A DNA stretch of 64,000 nt from Neptunicella plasticusilytica (GCF_047922965.1 NZ_CP150481.1:1674001-1738000); one strand, 5' to 3'. Positions 7,989-17,219 are shown, numbered from the stretch's first letter. Translations and numbers: made by a program. Notes: generated by a model not told the origin, from the letters alone.

Positions 7989-9104
7989 ATGATGAAGAAG
8001 TTGGTTTCCCTTTTTTCCTGCCTGTGTTTATTGCTATCACCTTTTGCCAGTGCGCAAAGGATTAAAGATTTGGCAACAGTTCAGGGTGTGCGTAGCAACC
8101 AGTTGGTCGGTTACGGTTTAGTGGTGGGTTTGCCGGGAACCGGTGAGCAAAGCCCGTTCACCGAACAGAGCTTTCGTACCATGTTGTCCAACTTTGGCAT
8201 CATGATGGCCAATGGACTCAAGCCCAAAATCAAAAACGTGGCGGCGGTGGCGGTGCATGCTAACTTGCCGCCGTTTATGAAACCGGGGCAGAAAATAGAT
8301 GTCACCGTGTCATCGATGGGTGAAGCCAAAAGCCTGAATGGTGGAACATTATTGCAAACCTTTTTGAAAGGTCTGGATGGCGAGATTTATGCTGTCGCAC
8401 AGGGCAGCCTGGTGGTGAGCGGTTTTGGTGTGGAAGGCGCCGATGGCTCCCGGGTTATCAATAACACACCTACTGTTGGGCGGATCCCTAATGGCGGTAT
8501 TGTTGAGCGTGCTGTGGTCAGTGGTTTTGGCCAGAACGATTATCTGACGCTTAATCTGAATTATCCGGATTTTTCTACCGCCAAAACCCTGGCAGATACC
8601 ATTAATCAGCGCCTGGGGGCTGATCCTGACAAAGGTTATCGCATTGCCACACCTATTGATGCAGCATCCGTCAGAGTGTCCGCGCCGCGCGAAATCGGTC
8701 AGCGAGTTGATTTTATGGCCACGCTGGAAAACTTTGAATTTGTTCCGGCCGATGCCCCTGCGCGGGTGGTAATCAATAGCCGTACCGGCACCATCGTCAT
8801 TGGTAAAGATGTACGTCTGCTGCCTGCCGCTATTACTCATGGTGGACTTACCGTGACCATTTCGGAAAACGCTGAAGTGTCACAGCCCAATGCTCTTGCT
8901 GACGGCGATACTGTAGTAACCGGCCAGTCAGTGATTGACGTTAATATGGATGATTCAAGAATGTTTAAATTTGATCCGGGCGTCACATTGGATCAGCTGG
9001 TGCGGGCGGTGAACGAAGTCGGGGCTGCGCCGGGCGATCTGATGGCGATCCTCGAAGCATTGCGTCAGGCAGGCGCATTGCAAGGTCAGTTGGTGGTGAT
9101 TTAA
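7989..9104 (+). CDS. flgI: Flagellar P-ring protein FlgI
   Basis: FlgI assembles the periplasmic P ring around the rod, helped by FlgA. It has a Sec signal peptide cleaved near FASA-QRI, the conserved start RIKDLATVQGVRSNQLVGYGLVVGL (seen here as VQGVRSNQLVGYG), and the C-terminus LDQLVRAVNEVGAAPGDL. The length of 371 residues is typical. Two adjacent ATG codons could serve as start; AGGAG lies just upstream. Confidence 0.96.
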   Translation: MMKKLVSLFSCLCLLLSPFASAQRIKDLATVQGVRSNQLVGYGLVVGLPGTGEQSPFTEQSFRTMLSNFGIMMANGLKPKIKNVAAVAVHANLPPFMKPGQKIDVTVSSMGEAKSLNGGTLLQTFLKGLDGEIYAVAQGSLVVSGFGVEGADGSRVINNTPTVGRIPNGGIVERAVVSGFGQNDYLTLNLNYPDFSTAKTLADTINQRLGADPDKGYRIATPIDAASVRVSAPREIGQRVDFMATLENFEFVPADAPARVVINSRTGTIVIGKDVRLLPAAITHGGLTVTISENAEVSQPNALADGDTVVTGQSVIDVNMDDSRMFKFDPGVTLDQLVRAVNEVGAAPGDLMAILEALRQAGALQGQLVVI

Positions 9105-9110
9105 ATCGCG

Positions 9111-10049
9111 ATGGAAGAGTTAAGCCAAGTTCAGTCACAACTGCAGCAAGCCCGCAACTATCACGATATCGGCGGGTTGGATAAGTTGCGCCAGGCGGTA
9201 CGCAAGAATGATCCTGAAGCGTTAAGTGAAGCGGCCAAACAATTTGAAGCCATCTTTATCCAGATGATGCTTAAATCCATGCGTCAAGCCGAAGATGTGA
9301 TGGTAGATAAGGACAGTCCGTTCAATTCCGAACAGGTTAAATTTTATCGGGATATGCATGACCAGCAACTGGCAGTCGATCTTGCTTCCAAAGGGAGTTT
9401 GGGGCTGGCCAAAATGATTGAGCAGCAATTGGGTAATCAGGCTGGCTTCGTTCCCTCATCGGTATTGAGAAGCGATGCCAATTTAAACTCGGCACGTCAG
9501 GTCGCGAATACACAACCTTCTTCCAGTGGCTATGCGGCGAATATCTCTATGGGCACCAAGCAATCGGCTTTTGCCAGCCAGCAGGACTTTGTCCAACAGT
9601 TATTGCCGCTGGCTAATAAAGTCGCACAAGAGTTTGATCTTGATCCTCGCGCGATGATTGCTCAGGCGGCCGTGGAAACGGGGTGGGGGCAATACATGAT
9701 CCATTCCAGACAAGGTACGAACGGGCATAACTTGTTTGGTATCAAGGCCGATCAACGCTGGCAGGGTGATCGTACCCTGGTGAACACATTGGAATATGCC
9801 GATGGTCAGGCCAAACAACAAAAAGCCCAGTTCAGGGCTTATGGTTCGTTTGAAGACTCGATGCGCGATTACGCTGCTTTCGTGCATCAGGATAGCCGTT
9901 ATGCTGAAGCCGTGGCATCGGGCCAACAACCGGCCGAATATTTTAATCGCTTGCAGCAGGCCGGTTATGCCACTGATCCGGATTACGCCAATAAGGTGAT
10001 GAGCGTGATGGATAGCAACACCTTCAAGCAAGCAGTACAAGGCCTGTAA
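9111..10049 (+). CDS. flgJ: Peptidoglycan hydrolase / rod cap FlgJ
   Basis: This two-domain protein caps the growing rod and cuts peptidoglycan so it can pass. Residues ~30-110 are the rod-binding domain (FEAIFIQMMLKSMRQA). After a linker, residues ~155-312 are a beta-N-acetylglucosaminidase domain with the catalytic Glu in QAAVETGWGQ and the Tyr-containing NGHNLFGIKAD and AGYATDPDYANKV segments. Its 312 residues match the gammaproteobacterial bifunctional form. It begins 6 bases after flgI. Confidence 0.95.
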   Translation: MEELSQVQSQLQQARNYHDIGGLDKLRQAVRKNDPEALSEAAKQFEAIFIQMMLKSMRQAEDVMVDKDSPFNSEQVKFYRDMHDQQLAVDLASKGSLGLAKMIEQQLGNQAGFVPSSVLRSDANLNSARQVANTQPSSSGYAANISMGTKQSAFASQQDFVQQLLPLANKVAQEFDLDPRAMIAQAAVETGWGQYMIHSRQGTNGHNLFGIKADQRWQGDRTLVNTLEYADGQAKQQKAQFRAYGSFEDSMRDYAAFVHQDSRYAEAVASGQQPAEYFNRLQQAGYATDPDYANKVMSVMDSNTFKQAVQGL

Positions 10050-10089
10050 TGATGAATAAAATAGTCATTTCGCGAGCTGGAGGGTTAAT

Positions 10090-12231
10090 ATGGTGATCCG
10101 TACCTCAGATTTACTTAGCATTGCCACCAGTGGTCTGAATGCGCAAAACCAGTTGTTGCAAACAACGGGTAATAATATCGCCAACGTCAATACTGAAGGC
10201 TATATTCGTGAACGCACCAGCTTTGTCGCCCAGTTAACCGGTGGCGTCGGACAAAGTACTACCACCCAAATTATTGATATTTTTGCACAAAATCAGTTGC
10301 GACGGGATACCTCTACCTACGCCGAGTTTTCGGCATATCATGATCGCGCTTCGCAACTTGATGATATTTTTGCCAGTGATGCCAGCAGTCTGGCAACCAG
10401 CATGAGCCGTTTTTTTGAAGCGATGCAAACCGCCGCCGATGAGCCGACTAATATGGCGGCCAGACAATTGGTGTTGGGCCAGGCGGATTCCCTGCTGGGC
10501 CGGTTTAATTCCTTATCACAGTTTTTAAGTTACAAAGAAGACGAATTAAACCTGGAATTTAATTCCCTGACCCAGGACGCTAATGATCTAATTGAGAATA
10601 TTGCCGATTTAAACAACACCATCCGTATCAACCAGTTCCGCAATCAGCATGATGTGCCTGGTGCACTGATTACCGAACGGGACAACGCCATTTTAAAACT
10701 GGCGGAAATCGTTGATATTACCACTCGCACTAATCCGGACGGTTCCACATTGGTCAATCTGAAGAGCGGCCAGTCGCTGGTAATGGAAGATGGTACCTTT
10801 AATGTGTTTGAAATTAACGGTGAGCCGGATATCAAACACAAAGATCTGCAACTGAAAAACTCCAGTCGTGGGGTGACTATTAACCTGGCCGAAAATACTG
10901 TCGGTGGGCGGATCGGTGGTTTATTCAATTTCCGCGATGAAATTCTGGCGGACGCACAAAGACAAATGGGGCAATTGGCGTTGGCGCTGGCGGATTCAAT
11001 CAACCAGCAAAACCGCCTGGGTATGGACTACGATGGCCAGTTGGGTACTGATATCTTCAATCTGCCCGAAGTACAGGCATTGAACTATTCGTCCAATTCA
11101 TCACTGTCACTGGAGATGAATGGCAGAATCGCGGAAGGCCAATCCAGTCTGGTCACCCGCAAAGATTACCAAATTGTCATTGACGCTGTGACACCTGGCG
11201 TTCCCGATACCGTCGATATTACTGTTAACCTGTTAAATCCGGATGGTTCGCCGGTACTGGATATAAACGGCAATCCGCAAACCCAGAGTTATACCGGACT
11301 GGATGCTGCCAATGGCAGTTGGGTGCCGATCATGGATGGGCTGGAAATTGAAATGCCCAGTGGCGCCGGTTATGCGGTAGGGGATCAGTTTTTATTGCAG
11401 CCGACCAAATACACAGCTAATCAAATTGAAGTGGGTATTGTCAGGCCGGAAGATATCGCCTTTGCCTCACCGATACGGGTCGAGTCGGATATCAACAACC
11501 TTGGCGATGCGACTCTTGTTTCGACCAGCGTCACCAATACCAATGTAGATAACGCCTTCACCACCACAACGGCTTCAGCATTTGATGGTGCGGGAGGGAT
11601 TCAGGGACCAGGTGCTGCGCCTGGTGGCGGTGTCGGTGCCCCAGCCGAAATCTTTTTTACTTCTGCCGACTCATACGAAATTCGTGACAGTGCCGGTACC
11701 GTGATTACTACTGTTACCGGTGCGCCCAGTCTGGAAAATTTGATTGAGCAAGGCGCGGCAACCGGTGGCTGGCCTGCAGCCTGGAGTCCGCCTGCGATGG
11801 ATGATTATCCTGGCTATGATTTAACCTTGCAAGGGGTACCCAAAGCCGGCGACAGTTTTAGTATCGGGTACAATACTGATGGTTTTGATGACAACCGTAA
11901 CGGTCTGGTGATGGCCGATTTGCAGAATATCGATACCATGCGTCGTACTGCCAGTGCGTCAGGCGGTTCAACCAATTTGCTCACCTTTCATGAGGCTTAT
12001 TCCTCTTTGGTTGGAACAGTGGGAGAACGAACTGCGTCGGCGGATGTGCAGGCCAGTGCTGCTAAAGCGATGTTAGAACAGTCAACCAGCTGGTTTGAAT
12101 CGGTTTCCGGCGTCAGTCTGGATGAAGAAGCGGCTAATTTAATGCGTTTTCAGCAAGCCTACGCCGCATCGGCCAGATTGATAAATACCGCACAAACCTT
12201 GTTTGATACTATTCTTAGTGCTGTGAGGTAA
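10090..12231 (+). CDS. flgK: Flagellar hook-associated protein 1, FlgK
   Basis: FlgK is the first junction protein between hook and filament. The N-terminus (LSIATSGLNAQNQLLQTTGNNIANVNTEGY, shown by LNAQNQLLQTTGNN) and the C-terminal EEAANLMRFQQAYAASARLI helix are diagnostic. At 713 residues it is much longer than the ~550-residue enteric protein. The extra length lies in the central surface domain (~residues 355-620), which includes a Gly/Ala-rich patch near residue 500. The ribosome binding site is GGAGGG. The 40-base gap after flgJ holds no clear promoter. Confidence 0.95.
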   Translation: MVIRTSDLLSIATSGLNAQNQLLQTTGNNIANVNTEGYIRERTSFVAQLTGGVGQSTTTQIIDIFAQNQLRRDTSTYAEFSAYHDRASQLDDIFASDASSLATSMSRFFEAMQTAADEPTNMAARQLVLGQADSLLGRFNSLSQFLSYKEDELNLEFNSLTQDANDLIENIADLNNTIRINQFRNQHDVPGALITERDNAILKLAEIVDITTRTNPDGSTLVNLKSGQSLVMEDGTFNVFEINGEPDIKHKDLQLKNSSRGVTINLAENTVGGRIGGLFNFRDEILADAQRQMGQLALALADSINQQNRLGMDYDGQLGTDIFNLPEVQALNYSSNSSLSLEMNGRIAEGQSSLVTRKDYQIVIDAVTPGVPDTVDITVNLLNPDGSPVLDINGNPQTQSYTGLDAANGSWVPIMDGLEIEMPSGAGYAVGDQFLLQPTKYTANQIEVGIVRPEDIAFASPIRVESDINNLGDATLVSTSVTNTNVDNAFTTTTASAFDGAGGIQGPGAAPGGGVGAPAEIFFTSADSYEIRDSAGTVITTVTGAPSLENLIEQGAATGGWPAAWSPPAMDDYPGYDLTLQGVPKAGDSFSIGYNTDGFDDNRNGLVMADLQNIDTMRRTASASGGSTNLLTFHEAYSSLVGTVGERTASADVQASAAKAMLEQSTSWFESVSGVSLDEEAANLMRFQQAYAASARLINTAQTLFDTILSAVR

Positions 12232-12238
12232 ATAGATT

Positions 12239-13462
12239 ATGCGTATATCGACTAACCAACTCTATGATTTAAGCATTAAAGGCGTGCTGGATAACCAGCG
12301 CGAGTTGTCGCATGTACAACAACAGCTTTCATCCGGTAAAAAGTTGTTGCGTCCGTCTGATGATCCTGTCGGCGCGTCACAGGTTATCCGTTTAACCGAA
12401 CAACTCGATCAGTTAAAGCAATTTCAGGAAAACAATAATCTGCTGGTTAACTCACTGGAGCAGGAAGAGGTGGTGATGCGCAGCCTGAACAGCTCGATGA
12501 ACCGCGCCAGACAGCTGACCATAGAAGCTGGTAATGGTATCTTGGCTGAAGAAGATCGGGCGGCGATTGGCATCGAGATGGAACAAATTCGCAGTGAAGT
12601 CTTTGACTTGATGAATAGCCAGAATGCCGAAGGCGAATATATATTTGCCGGTTATCAGTCGCATACGCCTGCATTTGAATACAACCCCAGTTCGCCGGGC
12701 AACAAATACCAGTTTGTTGGTGACGATGGCCAGAACGAGATCCAGATATCTCCGTCAGTGACGGTAAAAAACGGTGATTCAGGCAAAGCGGTATTCGAGG
12801 ATGTGTCTGCAAGATTAAAAACCCAGGTAACAGGTACGACAGCGAACAGCGCCAAGGTCCAGATTACCCAGCAGGATGCGCATGATTTTTTCCACAAAAA
12901 CAATTATGACAAAGTCACTCCGGCGAATAACAACTTTCAAATTACCATTCTGGCACCGGGCAACCAGGTGTCGGTCGATAATGTTGGTACCGGCGCCAAT
13001 TTAGGCACATTCAGTTACGATCCCAATCAGCCATTCACTTTTAAAGGGATGGATTTCACTATCGATGGCGCGGTAGGGGATACTGTTGATTTCACGCTGC
13101 AGGCGCCGCAGAAAAAGAATATCGCCGAGACTCTGAACGATTTGGCACTAGCGCTCAACGACGAAAATATCTCGGATAGTGATTATGCAGAAGCGATTGC
13201 TGACGCGCTAGTCGGGATGGACAACGCATTAAAAACCTTGGCCGATGCTAACTCGGCAGTAGGTGGACGGCTCAATGTGGCCCAGTCGGTCTATGAATCC
13301 AATCTGGATTTGGAAATCAGTAACAAGCTGGCACGTAGCTCCATAGAAGAAGTCGACTATGCTGAAGCCGTTACTGAGCTGAGTAAGCAGGAAAATGCCT
13401 TACAGGCAGCCCAGTCAACTTTTGCCAGGGTGGCTAATTTAAGCCTGTTTGATTATATCTAA
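12239..13462 (+). CDS. flgL: Flagellar hook-associated protein 3, FlgL
   Basis: FlgL is the second junction protein, contacting the flagellin filament. It starts MRISTNQLYDLSIKGV and contains the flagellin-like N-terminal region (QLSSGKKLLRPSDDPVGA, seen as SSGKKLLRPSDDP), ending in a flagellin-like helix (LSKQENALQAAQSTFARV). It has 407 residues. It begins 7 bases after flgK. Its TAA overlaps the stop codon of the convergent gene on the minus strand by two bases. Confidence 0.95.
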   Translation: MRISTNQLYDLSIKGVLDNQRELSHVQQQLSSGKKLLRPSDDPVGASQVIRLTEQLDQLKQFQENNNLLVNSLEQEEVVMRSLNSSMNRARQLTIEAGNGILAEEDRAAIGIEMEQIRSEVFDLMNSQNAEGEYIFAGYQSHTPAFEYNPSSPGNKYQFVGDDGQNEIQISPSVTVKNGDSGKAVFEDVSARLKTQVTGTTANSAKVQITQQDAHDFFHKNNYDKVTPANNNFQITILAPGNQVSVDNVGTGANLGTFSYDPNQPFTFKGMDFTIDGAVGDTVDFTLQAPQKKNIAETLNDLALALNDENISDSDYAEAIADALVGMDNALKTLADANSAVGGRLNVAQSVYESNLDLEISNKLARSSIEEVDYAEAVTELSKQENALQAAQSTFARVANLSLFDYI

Positions 13463-14406
13463 CCGGCATTGATATCTGCCAGACTCAGATGACTTAGATA
13501 AATCCGGCTGTGATTGTCAATATGACTAGAGTAATAGCTGATATATAAATCATCACCTTGTTTGACCAATCCCGGATAACTGCAGTCACCGCCTGAGGGC
13601 AGAATATGCACAATATTGGCTTCAAGGTTGATTAAGTTAAGCTTAATCAGCGCTGTTTTGGGGCCATGTTCCTGCCAAATTCGTCCGCAAAGTAGTGCTT
13701 GTTGATCATCTAACATCAGCATAACCGGCCCGCCAATATAAAATCCGAGGTCCTGCCAGTGCCATTGTTTGTAAGGCGGCTTGGCTATACCCCATTGTGC
13801 CATGCCAGAATCGGCGTCGCGCCGCACAATGGCGTAAGCCGTACCGCGTGAATCAAAACCGATATCGCTTTCATTCGGATAGCCTCTGTGGTGTTTACGC
13901 TGGCTGAGTGCTTCCGGTAGCAGTTTTTCGAAGGTTCTAAGCGGATTGCCCGCGTACAAGTCCAAAATCTGCTGGCGGCGATTGTAGGCAAAACCCAGCG
14001 CCTTGTCGCCATACCAACGTAAACGCCATAACCAGTGATTTTTCTGACCCACCGCTTTGGGGCTGGACCAGCTAGCTCCATCCTGACTAAAACATACATA
14101 AGGCTGTGAATACAAAAAAGTACCGTCGGGTTGGCTGTGACGGGCGTAGAACAGCAATATCAGCTTACCGTCAGTGCTAACCGATAATTTCGGATCGCGC
14201 AAATCACAGTTCAACATACGCACCATATTTTTAGCCACAGTGTCTCCCTGCCAGTCCAATTGTAAAATAACAATTTTTCCATCCGGACTGATGTGATCGG
14301 TAGCCGCTCGAAAACTGCAAAAAAGAGTATTGCTAAAATTGCACAAATCGGTAAACGCGCTATGCGGAGCCATGCTGTAAAGCATTTTTGAGTCATTTTT
14401 GAACAT
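13459..14406 (-). CDS. Cytosolic sialidase-superfamily (BNR/Asp-box) beta-propeller protein, function unknown
   Basis: The 315-residue protein is built of short beta-strand repeats with an Asp-box-like motif (SQDGASW) and a further STDGK turn, and contains SDIGFDSRGTAYAIVRRD and GGPVMLM segments seen in sialidase/neuraminidase-like propellers. There is no signal peptide, which is odd for a glycosidase acting on outside glycans. GAAGG lies 9 bases before the ATG on the minus strand. It sits between flgL and the flagellin genes, and its stop codon overlaps that of flgL. A role with flagellin glycans (sialic-acid-like nonulosonates) is possible, but this is inference from position only. I cannot assign catalytic residues. 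Confidence 0.65.
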   Translation of the reverse strand: MFKNDSKMLYSMAPHSAFTDLCNFSNTLFCSFRAATDHISPDGKIVILQLDWQGDTVAKNMVRMLNCDLRDPKLSVSTDGKLILLFYARHSQPDGTFLYSQPYVCFSQDGASWSSPKAVGQKNHWLWRLRWYGDKALGFAYNRRQQILDLYAGNPLRTFEKLLPEALSQRKHHRGYPNESDIGFDSRGTAYAIVRRDADSGMAQWGIAKPPYKQWHWQDLGFYIGGPVMLMLDDQQALLCGRIWQEHGPKTALIKLNLINLEANIVHILPSGGDCSYPGLVKQGDDLYISYYSSHIDNHSRIYLSHLSLADINAG

Positions 14407-14513
14407 TTTTTTGTGCCTTCAATTCATCTCTAAATCTATTGAATCTCAATCAGTTAGCAATTGCAAAGGCGGCAATTTATTTCCGCTTTTTTGGCAAAGC
14501 GGCAAATATTTTC

Positions 14514-14540
14514 TAAAGGAGATATAAAAAGCGTCGATAA
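14514..14540 (+). promoter_or_regulatory. Sigma-28 (FliA) promoter of the first flagellin gene
   Basis: TAAA (14514-14517) and GTCGATAA (14533-14540) are exactly 15 bases apart, matching the FliA consensus TAAA-N15-GCCGATAA with one mismatch. It lies 127 bases before the flagellin ATG, giving a leader of about 120 bases. The leader ends in a purine-rich GGACTGAGAGTGTAGGAG segment. Confidence 0.75.
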
Positions 14541-14667
14541 ACTTAATCGAGAGAGCCAGTAACATTCATTTTGTCCAACAGAGTGAATGTACTTAAAAGT
14601 GTTTTTAAACCTTTGATCACACCGATCGATGCCAGTGAAGACTGGACTGAGAGTGTAGGAGAAAATC

Positions 14668-15492
14668 ATGTCAATGTTCGTCAATACAAACGTTTCTGCG
14701 TTAAATGCGCAACGTCAATTATTTAATTCAGGTAACGCCTTAAGTACATCCTTTGAACGTTTGTCTTCAGGTTTTCGTATCAATCGTGCTGCTGATGATG
14801 CTGCAGGTTTACAAATTACTGATCGTATGACTTCCCAGATAATGGGTCTTAATCAAGCGGTACGTAACGCGAATGATGCGATTTCACTGACGCAAACTGC
14901 AGAAGGTTCAATGGGTGAAATTACTACCTCATTGCAACGTATTCGTCAGTTAGCTGTACAGTCGCAGAACGGTATCAATACCTCTGCTGACCGTGTTGCA
15001 CTGCAAAAAGAAGTATCAGCCCTTAAAACTGAAATCAGCCGCATTAGCACTGATTCCCAGTTTGGTGGCCTAAATATCTTACAGGGAACCTTTTCAGCTG
15101 CATTCCTGGTAGGTGCTAACAGTGGCCAGTCAATTTCGGTTAACTTGTCCAGATCTGGCGGCTATGGCGCTTCAGGTTTGAGCATTGGAAGCCTGACAGT
15201 TGCAACTACTACAGGAGCATCAGCTGCTTTAACCAGTATCGATAACGCACTGTCGACTATCGGTGCAGCTCGTGCTGATTTGGGTGCCTTGCAAAACCGT
15301 TTTCAGTCAACGATCCGTAACCTGAGCAACATCTCGGAAAACGTATCGGCAGCCCGTTCACGTATTCGTGATACTGACTTTGCTACTGAAACAGCTGAAT
15401 TGACTCGTAACCAGATCATCCAGCAAGCCAGTATCACTGTTCTGAGCCAGGCGAATCAGCGTCCTCAGGCAGCACTGTCTTTATTAGGATAA
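14668..15492 (+). CDS. fliC: Flagellin (first of three tandem copies)
   Basis: This filament subunit has the conserved N-terminal D0/D1 region (VNTNVSALNAQRQLF, RLSSGFRINRAADDAAGL) and the C-terminal RIRDTDFATETAELTRNQI helix. At 274 residues it is a short flagellin with only a tiny surface domain (~residues 165-195, Gly/Ser/Ala-rich). The ribosome binding site is TAGGAG. It has its own sigma-28 promoter and terminator. It differs from the other two most clearly in starting MSMFVN rather than MSLYVN and in its central region. Confidence 0.96.
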   Translation: MSMFVNTNVSALNAQRQLFNSGNALSTSFERLSSGFRINRAADDAAGLQITDRMTSQIMGLNQAVRNANDAISLTQTAEGSMGEITTSLQRIRQLAVQSQNGINTSADRVALQKEVSALKTEISRISTDSQFGGLNILQGTFSAAFLVGANSGQSISVNLSRSGGYGASGLSIGSLTVATTTGASAALTSIDNALSTIGAARADLGALQNRFQSTIRNLSNISENVSAARSRIRDTDFATETAELTRNQIIQQASITVLSQANQRPQAALSLLG

Positions 15493-15598
15493 TGTAATTT
15501 TATCCAATCCGTTTGAAACGTTGAGCCAGGAGGGAGTGAGGTAAAACAGGCCAGACGGACGAGAGTTTCGCTCATTCTCTCCTAACGATGAGCGCCCC

Positions 15599-15624
15599 GC
15601 CGAAGCATTTTGCTTCGGCTTTTT
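15599..15624 (+). terminator. Terminator after the first flagellin
   Basis: The stem GCCGAAGC / GCTTCGGC with a short T-rich loop is followed by TTTTT. The 370-base gap between flagellins 1 and 2 also holds a purine-rich segment with GCCAGGAGGGAGTGAGG just upstream of the stem and a sigma-28-like promoter downstream. Confidence 0.88.
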
Positions 15625-15679
15625 CGTTTATGTAACCAGTTGATTTTTAACACAATTAAAAAATAGTTAATTTTTTCTC

Positions 15680-15707
15680 TAAAGGAAAATTGAATAGCTA
15701 ACGATAA
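15680..15707 (+). promoter_or_regulatory. Sigma-28-like promoter of the second flagellin
   Basis: TAAA (15680-15683) and AACGATAA (15700-15707) are 16 bases apart, one longer than the FliA consensus spacing, and the -10 box has two mismatches. The preceding CTAAAGGA is shared with the promoter of the first flagellin. This would be a weaker FliA promoter. Confidence 0.5.
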
Positions 15708-15862
15708 GTTGAGCAAAGGCACTGAGCAAAATAATAAAAGCAATAGCCGGTCCCTTGGATATTCAGTTCATACAAAAAAAGCAATAGAGCTGAATACCGC
15801 ACAAACATAAAAACAAAAATAACAGTTTGGCGGACAATAAATTTAAAGTTAGGAGAGAAAAA

Positions 15863-16693
15863 ATGAGCTTGTACGTCAACACTAATGTGTCGTCGTTGAA
15901 TGCCCGACGCCAGCTGTTTACTTCGAGTAACAATCTGAATGTCGCATTCGAACGTTTATCATCAGGTTTCAGGATTAACAGTGCCAAAGATGACGCCGCC
16001 GGTTTGCAAATATCGGATCGTATGACATCGCAAATATTAGGCCTTGATCAGGCAGTGCGTAATGCAAATGATGGTATTTCACTGGCTCAGACCGCCGAAG
16101 GCGCGATGCAGGAAATTACCACTGCATTACAACGTATTCGCGTTCTGGCGATACAAGCCCAAAACGGTATCAATGCCTCTTCTGACCGTTTGGCACTGCA
16201 AAAAGAAGTGTCAGCGCTCAAGCAGGAAATCAGCCGAATTGCCACTACAACCCAGTTTGGTAGTGTGAACATTCTTGATGGTGTTTATTCTTCCGCTTTT
16301 CTGGTCGGAGCCAATGCCGGACAGAGTATCAGCGTGAATATATCCAGGGTGGGCGGATTCGGCGCATCCGGGCTTTTCAACGGAGTTAATCTGTCGGTAG
16401 CGACCACTGCTGGCGCTTCTGCCGCCTTGAGTTCCGTTATTGAAGCCATTTCTATTATTGATGGGGTGCGGGCTGATTTAGGGGCGATTCAAAACCGCTT
16501 TCAATCTACTATCCGAAATTTAAGCAGTATTTCCGAGAACATGTCGGCGGCAAGATCGCGCATACGCGACACTGATTTTGCCGAAGAAACGGCAGAATTG
16601 ACCCGCTGGCAAATAATTCAGCAAGCCAGCATTACCGTGCTGGGGCAAGCCAACCAGCGACCACAGTCAGCGTTGCAACTGTTGCAGGGGTAA
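15863..16693 (+). CDS. fliC: Flagellin (second copy)
   Basis: This 276-residue filament subunit begins MSLYVNTNVSSLNARRQLF with an ideal TTAGGAGAG ribosome binding site; the frame extends 12 codons further upstream, but that extension has no flagellin similarity. The C-terminal helix is intact but diverges from its neighbours (ELTRWQIIQQ in place of ELTRNQIIQQ, and ending ALQLLQG). It is closely similar to the third copy, especially over residues 30-160, which suggests tandem duplication with later divergence. The Trp and altered end may mark a minor filament component or a proximal-segment flagellin. Confidence 0.95.
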   Translation: MSLYVNTNVSSLNARRQLFTSSNNLNVAFERLSSGFRINSAKDDAAGLQISDRMTSQILGLDQAVRNANDGISLAQTAEGAMQEITTALQRIRVLAIQAQNGINASSDRLALQKEVSALKQEISRIATTTQFGSVNILDGVYSSAFLVGANAGQSISVNISRVGGFGASGLFNGVNLSVATTAGASAALSSVIEAISIIDGVRADLGAIQNRFQSTIRNLSSISENMSAARSRIRDTDFAEETAELTRWQIIQQASITVLGQANQRPQSALQLLQG

Positions 16694-16710
16694 ATATGCG
16701 AATGACTCTC

Positions 16711-16724
16711 GCTAGTTAACTAGC
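16711..16724. repeat. Perfect 14-base palindrome before the triple repeat
   Basis: GCTAGTTAACTAGC is a perfect palindrome 18 bases after the stop of flagellin 2. It lacks a T-tract, so it is not a canonical terminator; it could be a protein binding site or a small hairpin at the 3' end of the transcript. Confidence 0.5.
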
Positions 16725-16730
16725 TATTGA

Positions 16731-17210
16731 TTGCACATTGTGGGGACAAGCAGCAATCAACCAGAAATAAAACGATAGAGATTTTTTACCAGCAGAATAG
16801 CTGTAGGGGATAGTTGCGCTCAAAAATCAGGTGGTGAGGCTTTTTTAATGGGCGGAATAAATACCAGTAAGTAGTTTAAGTTATTGAAAGTTTAGATAAA
16901 AGCCGTATTGCAAATTGTGGGGACAAGCAGCAAATGGCGAGTAATAGTAGAAAGAGATTTTTTGCCAATGGAATAGCTACAACAGGAGAGTTGCGTCCAG
17001 AAAATAGCGTGGTGAGGCTTTTTTTATGGACACTAAAAAGCGAATGGCATGGGTAGATATAAAGACTGAAATGAATAAATAAACAGGAAAAAAGGCCGTA
17101 TTGCGAGTTGTGGGGACAAGCAGCAACCGGCCTTACGATAGAGATTTTTTACCAGGAGAATAACTGCAAAGGAACGCCGCGCCTAAAAAACAAAGTGTTG
17201 AGGCTTTGTA
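16731..17210. repeat. Three diverged tandem repeats between flagellins 2 and 3
   Basis: The copies start at 16731, 16908 and 17101 (spacing 177 and 193 bases), with similarity over about 110-120 bases each. Every copy opens with TTGC-N3-TTGTGGGGACAA-GCA-GCAA, which can fold as nested 4-bp stems around a GGGG loop. It continues with GAGATTTTTT and ends with TGAGGCTTT plus further T. Each holds two or three GGA motifs. No long reading frame runs through them; the best is an 18-codon frame at 17026 in copy 2. No convincing promoter was found. With the inverted repeat that follows and the palindrome before, this fills the 794-base gap between flagellins 2 and 3. Confidence 0.8.
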
Positions 17211-17219
17211 ATATTAAGC

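Noticed and set aside
15827..15862. Upstream extension of flagellin 2
   Set aside because: The flagellin family start MSLYVN lies at 15863 directly after a strong TTAGGAGAG site.
15763..15987. A 74-codon minus-strand ORF over the start of flagellin 2
   Set aside because: It has no ribosome binding site, overlaps the promoter region and a well-supported gene, and shows no recognisable domain.
16884..16911. A sigma-70-like TTGAAA / TATTGC pair before repeat copy 2
   Set aside because: The -10 box is weak and nothing comparable precedes copies 1 and 3, so it does not support a common promoter for the repeats.
16731..17210. Integron attC sites or a CRISPR array in the flagellin gap
   Set aside because: The repeats are ~115 bases, diverged and separated by 60-75 bases of unrelated length, without attC core sites (GTTRRRY/RYYYAAC pairs). 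CRISPR repeats would be short and near identical.
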